A stretch of 64,000 bases of DNA from Juglans regia (GCF_001411555.2 NW_023361359.1:186001-250000), one strand, 5' to 3'. Shown: positions 33,118 to 46,000, numbered from the stretch's first letter. Notes: a model not told the origin generated them from the sequence alone. Numbers and translations are program-made.

Positions 33118-33380
33118 TATCATCTAGAAAAAAGAAAATTGAATTATTGTGCAGAAAAATCCTAATTATTAATATGAGACTAATGGCACAAACCAATCTC
33201 AATCATATACTCCTAAGTATCTCAAATAAATAAAATCACGTTTCTGACACCAAAGTGGGTAAGAAACTGACTATGTTGACAAATTAAAACTTGCTCGATT
33301 CGTGAGACCTTTTCAGGATTTTTATGATGTTCTTAAAGCTTAAAGAAATTTATCCACTGAGTTTCTTGCAAGCTGTTACA
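33118..33380 (-). repeat. LTR start fragment of the A/F family
   Basis: On the minus strand it begins TGTAACAGCTTGC (33380) and follows the same course as 54111-54360 and 30305-30060: ACTCAGTGGATAAATTTCTT, CACGAATCGAGCA and ACTATGTTGACA-type blocks. About 260 bases are recognisable before it meets the gag remnant of F. The other end of this insertion could not be placed. Confidence 0.65.
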
Positions 33381-33385
33381 ATTTA

Positions 33386-36372
33386 TGCTTATAATGATAT
33401 TGCATGGTATAACATTTAACTAAATATCATGGCATAGCATAACATTATAATCATTGCAATCATACAACTAAAATACATGACATTGCATAATATTATAATC
33501 ATGTCAATCATACAACTAGAACACATGGCATTCATGACATGTAACTGTTACACATGTATCAGATGATATGGCATTTCATGGCATATAATAGATAAACATG
33601 TATAGTGTAAATGACATGGAATATCATATTATAACAATTATAATAATCATAAGTGACAAATATATAACCGTAACAGTCTTACCATCGTACATACATAAAT
33701 ATACCTAGAGTAAGTTAGAGACTAACTTACAAATTTTTCACGTAAAGCAAAACCGGAGCATAGTGTGAAAAAACGTGAACTGAAATGAGATATTTCTAAG
33801 GATTAAAATATCTACTAAACACTTAGAAACATAAAAATTCGAACTTCTAGCAAAAATTACAAAGTTACCCCTATGTTTGTGGGAAATTACAATTTTGCCC
33901 ATAATCTTACAAAAATTTACATTCCTCATGTAAATTTTGTATTAAAACCAAATATCCAATAAAAAAAATTTAAAACACAACACAACTATGAGAACCATGC
34001 TGAGGTAGATTCAAATATTGGTCAAAACTTGATTTTTGTTACAATTTGACCAATCATCAAACTCATCCTAGGTTCTAAAATCATTCTAAGATATCAAAAT
34101 ACATTGTCCACCAAAATCATAAACTCATCACATCAACAAAAATTCCAAAACACCAAGTTTAAGTCAAATAGGACCAACTCTTGATGTTCTTGGTCTAATG
34201 ATTTCCTAATCAACTCCAAGGACTCCAAAAGTCCATAATCACACTCCTAACATGTTCATCATTCAAAGTTAAGTGATAGCATGCTTGATTAAACAACCAA
34301 TATCACAAAAATACAGCCTACATAATCAGTTTGCACTAAATCACCAAAATTGTGTATAACATGCTTTTGACTTGAAACCAAAAATACTAGATACTTGATT
34401 TTCATGAAATAAAACTTCAGGAAATAAAACCATATACCTAATGTTCAAGTTCTAACTTGATCTAAGCATTATATCTAGCATCACATGGTAAAAACTGCAG
34501 TAAAACATAACTCATACCTGAGAGCCTCTAGATTGAGTCCTAAACAATCTCTTGCATGTATAAAATTATTCTATCAAAGATCAAAACCAATATTCTCCAA
34601 ATCTAAACTCCTATAACATAGATCAAAGCCTTAAGAACATCATATGTGAATATCAAAGCCATTGGATCAAGTATCCATAACCAAACCTCACAACTTCACC
34701 AAAATAGAAATTGTTTTGACCCTTCCAGTTTCTAACTTTTCAAAATCATGCAAAACTATTTTATAAAAATATTAACAAGCTATAAATCCAAACCTAACTT
34801 TCATATTAACATTTTAATGTTTTACCATAGTAAGATATACCCAATATTTCACTAAAAACTTCATCAAAATATCAAAATTTCACAAACATCAAAATTTTCG
34901 CCTAGTGTGATCTTTTTATGTGCAAACTAGACTTTCACTGATCAATACTCCATAAAAAATTATCCAAAATATATCGACATAAACTATAAAAAAGAACAAA
35001 GTACATCAAGATAGTGTCAAGATAATCGACTTACAAAGTGTTGGAAAAAATGGATCAAGAATTGACAGAAAAACTATCTGAAGCTCTCTCTCAATTGCTC
35101 TCTAGAAAGTGAAGGAAAAATGCATGTGTGGAATGGAAATGCATGGAGTGTGGGTTATTTGAGAGAGGGCTGACATGATGTGACTAAGTGATCCTTGGAT
35201 GGGAGGCTAGCAGCCAAAAGGTGGGGACAAAGGGGTTGCACAACTGCTGCTTCATGCTGCCAAAACTGACTGAGTGGATGGCTAGTTATGGTGTAGGCCT
35301 TTTGCTTCCCATCAAGTGACTATTGGAGGCTAGCACTTGAGTGGATGTTAGACTTGGCCTTGAGAGGGGGAAGAAACTTACTCAAGAAGCCTTGGCTTGT
35401 GGTAGTTTTCGTTGGGCCAAAGATGGGCCTAACCGATGGGCTTCAATTTAGGGTATGGATGGGGTTTCATTTGGGGTTTCGGTTGGGATCAAGTGCAAAT
35501 CAAATTTTTATTGGCACAATGTGATTAATAAGATATAAAAGAGTTGTTAAAGGTGTATGGGTGAAAAGTTGAGTGATTAATAGCTTGTGAAAGTAATTAG
35601 TTTATATGATTAAATACTTACTCAAAACCGATCACTTTAGGGTTTGAAGCAAAGTTTAGGGTTTCGACCATCACATAAGTTTTAGGATTACACTTAGATT
35701 CCAAAGGTTTGGGGTTTCACTAGGTTTGGAATCCTCTTTTGGTTGATTAGAAAGTGTTTTTGTTGGTCAGAATAGTTTTTGCATAAGTGGCAAGATCACA
35801 TGGCTTGATTTGCCCTCCTTCCATCACACTTTACTCTCTAAGTGACAAGTGTCCTATTACCATTCCAAAGAGTGGCTAGAAGTGTGTCAAGTGTCCGTTC
35901 CAAAAGTAATTCTAGTGATTTTGGATTTGGACATTCTATGTAGAAATTTGATAATTATTTGAATCGGGAGCCACGAGGCGCTATCCCGGGTGTTACTATT
36001 TACCTGAAAAATTGCAAAAAATATTATTGCACGATAAGATCTTTAATAATCATACGAGTCTAGTAGTGAATTCGTTTTATAAAATTAGACTTCTAAGTTC
36101 CTCAATTAACTAAAAGGCACTCATGTTACTATTCATCTGTAAAATCCTAAATAATCATAGACTGATGGTGTAATTCATTTTGCCAACAGATATACTCTTA
36201 AGTGTCTTAAATAAATAAAAAGTCATCTCTGTCTCCATAGTGGTTTGTGATCCAACTATGTTGACAGAATAAAACCTAATCGGTCGCTCGATTCGTGAAA
36301 TTTTTTCAGGATTTCACAACGTTTCCAAAGTCTAAAAAAATTTATCCCTTGAATTTCTTTTAGGATGTTACA
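33386..36372 (-). repeat. LTR fragment of the A/F family, about 3 kb
   Basis: On the minus strand it begins TGTAACATCCTAAAAG (36372) with the same opening blocks as the other copies. Its middle (35400-35960) matches 29340-30060 in style (gggcctaa, GGGTTTCGACC, tggcacaa). It appears to be cut at its 3' end by the fragment that starts at 33380. The region 34900-35110, with GAAGCTCTCTCTCAATTGCTCTCT, looks like the transcribed part of the LTR. No gene is present. Confidence 0.6.
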
Positions 36373-36929
36373 TTTCTTACCTAGATTTGTCGCTTTTTCC
36401 TCCTTCATGAGCTCCACCACCACACACAAAGCGTAGCATAGCTCACAAATCAATCTCGTTCTTCCCTTCCTCTTGGTAAGCCCACACCGATTTATCTCCT
36501 CAGCTTTCTCGGCCTAGTGAAACCTATCTAACCTCTCTCTTGAACACAACCACCATGCACAGAGGAGGATGTATAGTGCTGCTGTCGATCTTGGTTCAGC
36601 CACCATCTATGTCGCACCTTGTTCTTCTCTCGGTGTTGCACGGTGTTTTTCCCTCTCAATAAGACTCTCTCTCTATCTCTCGATTTATACCGATATCACA
36701 CACTTTCTCTCTCTAATCTGCTTCTCTCAGCACCAAAAACTTTGTTTAATTTACAATTGTTTTCTTTTCAATTGTGTGCAGCCTCAGTAAGCAAAAGAGC
36801 TAGAAGAGAACTCATTAACAAAATCTTATCCTTCATTGTTATTTCTTGGGTTGAAGAGGATGATGGGGTCAAACATGTGACTTATGTGGATGTTGACTTC
36901 CGACGTCATTTTTAGGGTTTTCTAAAAAG
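36373..36929. other. Unassigned sequence between LTR fragment and microsatellite
   Basis: Contains CT-rich stretches and two overlapping plus-strand frames (36569-36790 and 36619-36915). Neither shows a recognisable domain or credible gene structure, and I see no supported gene here. It may be the flank in which the neighbouring LTR element inserted, or part of another repeat. Confidence 0.4.
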
Positions 36930-36949
36930 ACATACATACATACATACAT

Positions 36950-36981
<32 letters not shown>
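36930..36981. repeat. Microsatellite (CATA)n and (TA)n
   Basis: CATACATACATACATACATA is followed by TA dinucleotides with one interruption (taaata), about 52 bases in all. Confidence 0.95.
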
Positions 36982-37115
36982 GATAAAAATTTGCATGATG
37001 TTGGTCTCGTGGTGTCTCGAACTACATTCACGCGGTTAACAAAAATGGCCCCATTCATTAGGCAACTTAGCCTTCAAACTTTGACTTTGACTTTGACTTG
37101 GATTGGATTATGTTA

Positions 37116-37315
37116 GGCTTCGTTTGGTTCCTCAAATACTCTCAACTCATCTCAACTCATCATTACAATTTTTTCAAATCCCAACAAAAAATATAATAAA
37201 CAATTCAACTTTTTCAAATTTTAAAATAATAATAATATTAAAAAATAATATTCTAAAAATATTTTATCATCTCAACTCAACTCAACTCAACTCACTTCAA
37301 CATTCAAACACAACT
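37116..37315. mobile_element. Tourist-like (PIF/Harbinger) MITE, 200 bp
   Basis: It is flanked by TTA (37113-37115 and 37316-37318), the 3-bp duplication typical of PIF/Harbinger. The ends are GGCTTCGTTTGG and, on the other strand, AGTTGTGTTTGA, imperfect inverted repeats of the GGCCTTGTTTGG type. The interior is AT-rich with CTCAACTCATCTCAACTCAT-like runs at both ends, which pair in inverted orientation. No coding capacity. Confidence 0.75.
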
Positions 37316-37318
37316 TTA

Positions 37319-39235
37319 GTTATCGAGTCATACGCACAATCCTAGTTTGACACTCTAATTTAAATAATATTTTAATTTATTTATTTTTAAAATACTCATT
37401 TTTCTTAAGATTTGTCAGATATAACTTTTAGTTGCAGGGACGAAGAAAATTGATGAAATATAATTGTTTCATGTGTAAAATAAGAATTTCTATAATTTGT
37501 TAAAGCATAACGGAAAGAGTTATAATTTAATAATGAATTAATCTTAAAACAGGAGTCCAACTAAATTCCGTCACATCACAACAGTGCTTTCATGATAAGT
37601 CAAATAAGCTCACCCACACCCAATCAAAAACTAAATTTAGAAAACATTATATAAAGAGGGGCTACCAGAAGTAGTTTACGAGAAGGGTTGTTCGCAAGGT
37701 CGCGGATCCAACCGAGTCTAACCAGATGTGGCCAGATCTGTCCGAGTATGTGTCCAATCTTGTCAGTGTCAACATCTTCAAGCCAGTTTAGCTCCGGTGA
37801 GGGTGGTTGGCTGCCCCCCTGTAGTGGTGTGATTTTCCTGCCACTGATCTTAGGGCGGCTGCAGTTTGTGATTTTAGAATTTAGGTTTTATATTTTAAGG
37901 TTTTTTAATATGAAATTATGATATGTGGTTATGTTTTATTGTGAAAGGTTAAATGTAAAATCAGCATCTGAGTTTTTTTTATATTTTTTAATTTAAATAT
38001 TTAATTTTTAAAAAAATATTTTAATTAAAAAAAATCATATAGAAATAAATGTATAAATTGACGTAATTTGATATAATTCGTTAAATTATAACGTTAATTT
38101 TTTTATAAAATAAATCAAATATATTATATAAATTTTTATAAATTTATTTTTATAATTATAACATTTTTTTTAATTTTAAACTTTTACAAACTTGATACCT
38201 ATTTTCGTATTTTTGCAATTTAAGATCTCTGTCAATCTCTCATTATAAAATCAACAGGAATGTTGCCACATGGTCGCTTTCAATTGGTTTTCCTGTAGAT
38301 TTTGATATTACATATCAGTCAATCAAAGACTGATATGATGTGGTCTCTCGTTTGTTTCTAACGCGAAAATGACAACTTTTGAATTATAAATAGAAAAAAC
38401 TCTCATTTTCATATTACATATCATATATGATTTTTTTTTCTTTTTATTAAATATATAATATATAAATAATAAATAAAAAAATTCAATTAATTGATGACAA
38501 ATAAAACAAAAAACATTAATTAAAAAAATGATAAAAATGAGTGTTACCTATGGTGTATAAGTACAAAAATGATGAGTAACAAAAACTTAACAAAAATATT
38601 AATGAGTAATGTTAGAGGGAAGTTACTATAATAATGCACACTTTGTATTCACCATGTGGTTACTTCTAGTTGATTGTTTTCAACACTCACTTGAGGATAT
38701 GTGTGGTCTAAATAATGTCATATTATATATGTAAAATAGATATTCTCAATAGTGACTTTTATCTATATTTATTCTTTAAGACAAACACAAATAGTAAAGA
38801 GAAAGAAGAGAGGCCAACATAAATAGTAAATTTTTATTTATTTATTTATTTACAAATAATAGTAGATGAAGTTGTGTGCTCACGAATCATTTTAAAAAAG
38901 ATAGATTTATTATTAAAAAAATAAATTTTTTATGTTAATTTTATATTTATTTATTTTTTATAAAAAAAATTATATAATATTTATATATTTTATAATTATA
39001 AATATTATTTATTTATTTTATTATTACAAGGAAGGTGCGGGCGGGGTATTGAACTCTCGTTCTCCCAGTTGAGTAATCGGAACCTTGGCAGTTCTAACTG
39101 GAATGATAAAACAAGGTGGAAAAAGTAAAAGCAGTTATGTGAACCGGTAGGAGTTTCAGGTATTTAGAAAATTAGTACAGCCTCAGCCCCACTCTCCACC
39201 ATTTCAAAACCCCATTACTCGCTCCATTCAGCAGC
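37319..39235. other. AT-rich intergenic region upstream of the zinc-finger gene
   Basis: Long A/T runs dominate, especially 37960-38180 and 38430-38640, with a TTTATTTATTTATTTA stretch near 38833. A small frame at 37688-37921 has no recognisable domain. No gene, tRNA or complete element is supported. The last few hundred bases should contain the distal promoter of the gene at 39781. Confidence 0.5.
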
Positions 39236-39243
39236 CACGTGTC
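39236..39243 (+). promoter_or_regulatory. G-box/ABRE-like element CACGTGTC
   Basis: CACGTGTC, embedded in CCACGTGTCAC about 545 bases upstream of the start codon, contains the ACGTG core bound by plant bZIP and bHLH factors and matches the abscisic-acid response element core. Position and strand fit a proximal promoter, but function is an inference from the motif. Confidence 0.45.
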
Positions 39244-39588
39244 ACACTTAATATTTGGTGGATCTCATAGTGAAGCATATAAACTTTAAAATAGACCGCG
39301 CAATAATTGAAAACGAATGGGAAATGCTGTTGATTCCAAAACGCGTCAATCGGAGCAAGCGATTTGACATAGGTGGCCCATTTTCGCGAGTGGGTAAGAC
39401 AACGTGCGTCCGTTTTATTTTTGAAAAGGTTGTGTTTTTTGGACAAAACGCGGGTGAAAAAGCAAACTAGAAAGAGATGACTTGGGGAGAGGCTTTTGTC
39501 TGGTTGGATGGTTGGTTTTTATTCTCGTTTCTGTGGAGAGGAGAAGAGAACGCTCCTCTCTTTCCCCCTCTCTCCAAAACTCTGTTTT

Positions 39589-39607
39589 TCTCTCTCTCTC
39601 TCTCTCC
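39589..39607 (+). promoter_or_regulatory. CT-repeat (pyrimidine patch) in the presumed 5' leader
   Basis: An uninterrupted TC dinucleotide run preceded by other pyrimidine tracts (39552-39606), about 180 bases before the start codon. Such patches commonly lie near transcription starts of plant genes. No convincing TATA box was seen. Confidence 0.5.
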
Positions 39608-39728
39608 AACAAGCTTTCTTGTTGGGCCTCCTGATTAGTTTTGGTCGATCGGTTTCTCGGCACTGCGGGAAGGGGAGAGCTAGAGGGAAAGTTGGTGGTG
39701 GTGGTGATTGGTTGCTTTGGTTGGGGGA

Positions 39729-39773
39729 ATGGCAATTCCGGTCGAGAGTGAAAGAGTGTCATCTCTGTGCTGA
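39729..39773 (+). other. Upstream ORF 1 in the leader of the zinc-finger gene (14 codons)
   Basis: ATG at 39729 reads 14 codons (MAIPVESERVSSLC) to a TGA at 39771-39773. That TGA overlaps the ATG of the next upstream ORF (TGATG). It matters only if the mRNA starts upstream of 39729, which the CT patch at 39589 suggests. Confidence 0.45.
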
Positions 39774-39841
39774 TGGAGCGATGGAGTTCGACGCCGGAAT
39801 TCCGATGTCCCGAGCGGCGGCAGCAGTGGCGGGGTCCGTGA
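39773..39841 (+). other. Upstream ORF 2, overlapping the main start codon (22 codons)
   Basis: ATG at 39773, with C at position -3 (weak context), opens a 22-codon frame that passes over the main ATG at 39781 in another phase and stops at 39839-39841. The main ATG has G at -3 and G at +4. The arrangement could lower translation from the main start. Confidence 0.4.
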
Positions 39842-39865
39842 CCGAAGGAGCCTCGCTGAACGAAG
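39781..39865 (+). CDS. ZFN1-like: ZFN1-like coding exon 1
   Basis: 85 nt encoding [18 protein letters not shown] to ASLNE plus one base. Donor GAAG|GTCTCC. The region before the first finger is Ala-rich and has no motif. Intron 1 (39866-41876) is 2.0 kb. Confidence 0.8.
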
Positions 39866-42800
39866 GTCTCCTTATGTTTCTTTTGTTTTCAAAATGTGAT
39901 TTCGTGGTTGCCGTTTTCTGTCTTTCATTTGCTTGCAGAAATTCCACTTGCTTGTTGGTAGTGATGGCTGCTTCGTGATCATGAGTTGTCGTCACTGCTC
40001 TTTCCCCTGATGAATTCGGTTTGGGCCAATGCCAGAAATTTAATTCTCTTAAGTAAATTTTCGTTTTAAATAATGGATAAAAAGAGTTTGCAATTACTCT
40101 CTATTTGTACAACGTTTTTTCTTCTTTTTTTTCGTGTTTTTTTCCTTCAATTTCTAACTTTTTATTTAATTTTTTTGCAACATTCCAAAATTTCTCCTCG
40201 CTCTTAAATTAGAAAATTTCTCTCTGCATATTTTCTTCCCAAAGTTTTACGTTTGATATTGTTATCATGCTTTTGTTTTTCATAATTATTTTCTTTAGAT
40301 ACAATTTAGTTGCTCTATTTGTTACGTGTTTTTTTTTTTCCTAATTCGATACACGTTCTGTTCATATTTACGTTGTGTAAATGTCCATTCTGCTCCTTTT
40401 GTGATTGATAGGAAGCTTAAATTTCTATAGATTTGTTTTATACATATTAAATTTGAGCTTTTCTATGAGAGTATTAAATATTAGTCTAGTTGAATCAATG
40501 GTTACAGATATGAAGTTTAATGTATGCCAACATTTTGTGTTCTTTATTTTGAAGGAACATGTTGTGTTGTTATCTGTTTCCAATTCTCTGGTCCATATCA
40601 TTTTCAAAGGTTTATTGCCTATCTTTTGGTTCCTTGAATGATTTTGACCTTTTATCTTGACTTGGGATTGACCAGTATTCAATTTTGACCTTTGTCTCTT
40701 CTTGATTGGTATGTATTAAAAATTACAGTTTTTTATGTGAGTAATCGTATACAGTTCTGGTATAGTGAATATGCTATTTTTCACTTGAGTGCCATGCAGA
40801 TTAGGGAAAAGAGAAGATGTGATTCTATCTTTTCTTTAAATTTTTTATCCATCCTTTTCGTTATTTTTGTCAGTTATTGGTCTAAAAGCTTTATTTTTTT
40901 GCTTGAAATGTTTTAGTGGCAATACATGATTTTCTTTAATCATATTTTTCTAATGGGTTGACTATCTTTGAATTAATCAATTCATGTAAGCTTTGAGTCT
41001 CATAGCTGTTTTATTTTTTCATAGGCGTGAAAAACTTGGGTCGACTAGAAAAATAAAGGTTCTGGGTCCTGTAATGGCTTACTAAATGAATAGTTCATAA
41101 TAGTCATGCTAAATGGTTATGCATGTGCCCTAGTAAAGTAGTAATTGTGGCTGCCCTGTGTTGTCAATTTTCTAAAATTTATTTCCTTCAACATCCTCTT
41201 TATGACTGAATGAAACAATCTTTTTTATCTGGTAGCATTGTGCATATCCTCTTTTTTCTTTTTCAGCCATATCGACATCATATTAAATAGTTCCTTCTCT
41301 TTTTCTATCCACAGCAAGTGGTGCCTTTTCCCTTTTACAAGGATGCATATGAGATGTAACCACTATATGCAAGTAGGAAAGGATTTTAAGAAAGAAAGCT
41401 TTTTAATTGTGTATGGTGGCTTACTTGACCATTCCTATGAGTGGCTTACCGGGGTCTGCTTCCCATTCTTTCTTTTATAAGGATTCTCTTCGGCTGGTCA
41501 ATAAGGCACATCGCTTTCACTTCTATAATAGAGGTGCTGTAATGGGCGCGCTTGGCTAACGGTCTGCTTTCCATTCAATATCCTATTCCTGTCACATCTG
41601 TTCTATTCAGCCAATCCCTTGCTGTTTGCTTCATCCCGCCCTGCCTAATCATCGGTCGTACCCTATTTTGAATCCGGAATTGTTTGCTTTTTGTATGGTT
41701 TTTTATGCTGTAATCAATTACTCTGTATTTTAGTTTTAAGTGACGATTTATTTTAAAGGTAGAGACCAATACGCGAAAAGCATAGCATCAGTTTTCTGGA
41801 ATATCAATTTTGGATGAATGAATGCTGGGGAATTATTTTCCTTTCTTTTTGTTTGACTACGTTAGTGTATTTTCAGATGCAATGTGGAAAATGAAGTTGA
41901 TATCAAGTGAAACAATGGACTCTGGGCAATATCCTGAGCGTCCTGGAGAGCCAGATTGTTCTTATTACATTAGAACAGGTCTTTGTAGATTTGGGGCGAC
42001 GTGCAGATTTAATCATCCTCCTAATAGGAAGCTGGTATGAGCTGTGGCGTATCTGGAATAATCTTTTGAACTCAATTTTATATGATGGATATGGCTTTGA
42101 TGCATTGTTATGAGATTGCTAGATTGTTATAGACTCCGGAACCACTGCACTATGTGGTCCTTGCTATCAAATGTGTTATTTGTTCTGTTATTGTTTATCT
42201 TTATCACTTTTTTTTTTTTCTAAACTAAATATTGCCTCTAACATTGATTACAAGAAGAAATAGATTTAAAAATAGTTATTGTCTGATTCTAGGTTAGAAT
42301 ATGCAAGTAGATTGTTTTGTTAATTTTTTAGGTACAGGGAAAGTCAGAGCAGTAAGGGATGGGTGTAGCATTGTTTTATATGCATATGCATATATTCCTA
42401 TACACAAGTAAACCAGCGTGATTAGATGCTGTCTTGAGTATGACATACATTTCATTAAGAGAAATGATATTTGTAGTCATAATGTGCGTCCTGCACTCTT
42501 TTTAAAAAAATGAGTAAATATGGGATGCACGTGAGAAAATTAATTTTTTAATGGTGAACCCCCACTCTTTTTCTAAAGGAGTGCGCGACGCTTACATAAC
42601 CCATAACTGTATCTAGCATTACTCTTTCATTATATATGGATGCTTGCAACAGACACACTTGCATGCTCCTCTGGACTTTGGTATACTTGTTGCACCTTTT
42701 GCTTAGCTGGTATACTTCGTGTATTAGCTATTTGATGTTGAGTTCATCACACAATAAGTTTTTGAGTCTCATATTTTAATATTTCAACTTTATATGATGT

Positions 42801-43063
42801 TCATATTTGGGGAGCTTGACTAACGAGATTCTATTTTATTCTAGGCTATTGCAACTGCAAGGATGAAGGGGGAGTTTCCAGAAAGAGTGGGACAACCAGA
42901 ATGTCAGGCATGTATTTCCATCCAGTTGGCAGAATTGCTTGTTTAATAAGTATGTCATGTATACTTACTATTGGGCGTGAAATAGTATATTTGTAATATT
43001 GGTATTGTGGTTTGGCCTGTTTATGTCCAGGCAATAAATTTTTGGATAGAAAAACCATAAAAT

Positions 43064-43099
<36 letters not shown>

Positions 43100-46000
43100 G
43101 AACAAGATGTATTGACTAGGGCTGGCTCCTGGCATTGCCAGCTTGTTTGATAAATCTTATAAATTTACCTAAGCCCTTATGGATGTGGGGATGGGGCAGG
43201 AGGCAGTGGATGAACCTCCCAATCCACTGCAAATTTATGTTATGTTGTCCTTTGAAATTTGATAGTATATTCAAGTTTTATCTGATGATCAATTGGTATG
43301 TATGTTGTTCTCAGCATACTTAAAAGCATGTTGATCACAAATCATTCTATTAGGCTTATCATGACATTAATAAAACCCATCTTCAAAAGAGAGAGACGTA
43401 ATTCAGACTTCACATGCAGTATATAATGTGTTTTTTTCTTGTTACCTCTTCATTTGAAAAAGCTTCAAATGAAGCTGAACTTTACCTTCTATTCAGATGG
43501 TGCCCTGATCCAATCTGTTTTGAGAAATTTTCGGTATTACTGTTATGAAAATCCTACTTCAGTTGGTTGTCTTCTCAGAGCATACCCAACACTGGTTCAG
43601 CATGTGCATGATTATGGCTATCTATTCTTGTTGGGTATCCCCACCCACTGGCCTATATTTCCTTTCGGTCAGGAAGCTTTAAGAAATTTGATGAAGACAA
43701 ATGGTGCATGGACATACAGAAAGGGAGGGCAAGTCACCCTCTTTATTTATTAAATAAGTTGGAGCTATTTTCCTATATACAGCCCTCACTCTATCCATTC
43801 CATGTCGTGGGAGAAATATTATGATAAGACAAAGGAATATTCAAGAAAAGGACTACTGGATGTTAGACAATAATTGATATAATCTGGTAAAGAAACATCA
43901 ATTGACTCACAAATGTTAATTGCCAAAATTATGCTATAAAGGATTCTATTACTTCCTATTATTATTTTTCCTTCATATATCTCAATACTTATTATTTTTC
44001 TGGTGATTATCATTATAAAGACAATGAACTTGCAATATGCCAATGGTCATTTACTTGGACAATATGTGCTTGTATTTTAATAGTAAGGTGTATGAAACCA
44101 ATTTTACTCCAACTCTCAGTTTGCTTAGATATTTAATCCTTCTTCTGAGGCTTGAGCAACTAATATTCTGCTTTGATATTTTCTATAGTACTATCTGAAG
44201 ACAGGAACTTGCAAGTTTGGAGCAACGTGTAAGTTTCATCATCCTAGAGACAAGGCTGGGGTTGCTGGAAGAGTTGCCTTAAATATTTTAGGCTATCCAC
44301 TTCGCCCGGTAAATTAAGTGTTTTGCTTGATTTAACAATGTGTTCACACAGTAGCACATCATCTTAGTGTTCATCATTGTATGTTAACCAGTTTTGTTGC
44401 ACCCCCTTCCCTGGTAGGGATAGGATGCACCACCGTTTTTATTGGAGTGCAAAGATTCAAGAATTCTGTAAACCAAAACCAAAGAATTTTCTTCTGAGAA
44501 GTAAAAAACCAAAGCAATCTTTATTTGTAAACATGAACAGCATACCTTGTCTTTCCAACCTTTGAAAGAAAACTTAATCATTAAACTGTCTTTGGAACAA
44601 AAATAGCATTCTAAATATATGACAGTTGTAAAAAATATTGCCGAGTTAATTTTTTTTTTTATCAATAAACAATTTTATTGAGAATAAGAATAGGCTAGAG
44701 CCCAAGTATAAAGGACATATACAATAGCATTACCTATGCATTGTAATCTAGAGATACAAGAAATTCATGAAATTTATGCCATTAAAATCAATTATATTGA
44801 CCAATGGAGTACAAAAAAGAAAGTCTTAAGTTCATCCATTGACCGCTCATGATCTTTAAACCTTCTTTCGTTCCTCTCCCTCCAAAGACACCACCATAGG
44901 CATAACAAGACCATCTTCCAGATTGCTACAATCTTTGAGTTACCTTGAAAGCCTTTCCAAGATGCTAGGAGATCAATCACTCTTCTCGGCATTACCCAAG
45001 CTAGTCCCACTCTAGTGAAGAAGTTGTTGCATAGGGTTGTAGCAATCTCTCAATGAAGTAGTAGATGATCAATGGACTCTCCACTTCTTTTGCAAATGAA
45101 AGACCAATCCATGACAATGATGCGGTGTTTCCTTGGGTTGTCTAATATGAGGAACTTCCCCCAAGGAAGAAGTCCTTACAAAAAGGATTACGTTTAGGGG
45201 GCGCCTTAGTATTCCAAATGCTCTTCAGCGGGAATATAATGCTATTTTTGTTCCAAAAGGGACTTGAGAAATGAATGAATGATGAACTTCCCTGTCTTAT
45301 TTCCGAGTTTACAACGCCCTCATGAAAGCCCAAGCCATATCTAAGCTTACATTCTAAAAGAACTAGTCAATGACATAGTTGAAGTCTATTGGAATTATTA
45401 TAAAGAGCGAGAGCTTCTTCCTCCAAAGCAATGTGGGATCCCACTTGTCACCTTCCTATACTCACCCAATATTGGGTATGACAATCTCCTCCCCTTGAAT
45501 CCCTGATGTCATTGTTGGGGTCATTACATCATAGGTGGCACGGCTCAAGTCCCGCATTTCTTGTTGGGTTTGGCTCTAATACCATCTATAACGATCTAAG
45601 GAAATCTCAAGCCACATTTGGGCTTATACTCCAAAAGGACTAGTCAATGGTATAATTGGAGCGAATCATTATAAAGAGCAAGAACTTCACCCTCTTAAAC
45701 AATGAGGGATCTCATTCACCACCTTTCTATAATCGCTCAATATGGAGATCACAATTGATAAAATGAGACTTAGGGTTCATTTTATTAGAAAAAGTTAGGG
45801 CTTCTTGGGCTATATAAAGTCTTGCACAAATAGGGTCTTGAAATCATTATAGGGATAAGTTTCTTTTGAGATAAGTTTGAAAACTCAACTCCTAAGGTTT
45901 TTGGGTCAAGCTGGCAGAAAGTAATCGAAGGAAAAATATGAAATTTTGTGTTTCCTAGATGTTAAAGAAGGTGGTAGATCTGATCTAAAAATTAATTTAA

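Noticed and set aside
39009..39130. tRNA-like sequence (GGGTATTGAACTCTC, resembling a reversed B box)
   Set aside because: No cloverleaf, A box or anticodon arm could be drawn. At best it is a tRNA-derived scrap, too weak to annotate.
39496..39978. 160-codon frame over the first exon
   Set aside because: It starts in the leader before the true ATG and reads on into intron 1 past the GTCTCC donor. Only 39781-39865 is used, as shown by joining to exon 2 in frame.
43439..43753. 104-codon frame in intron 3
   Set aside because: No domain, no flanking splice sites that fit the neighbouring phases, and the exons on either side join in frame without it.
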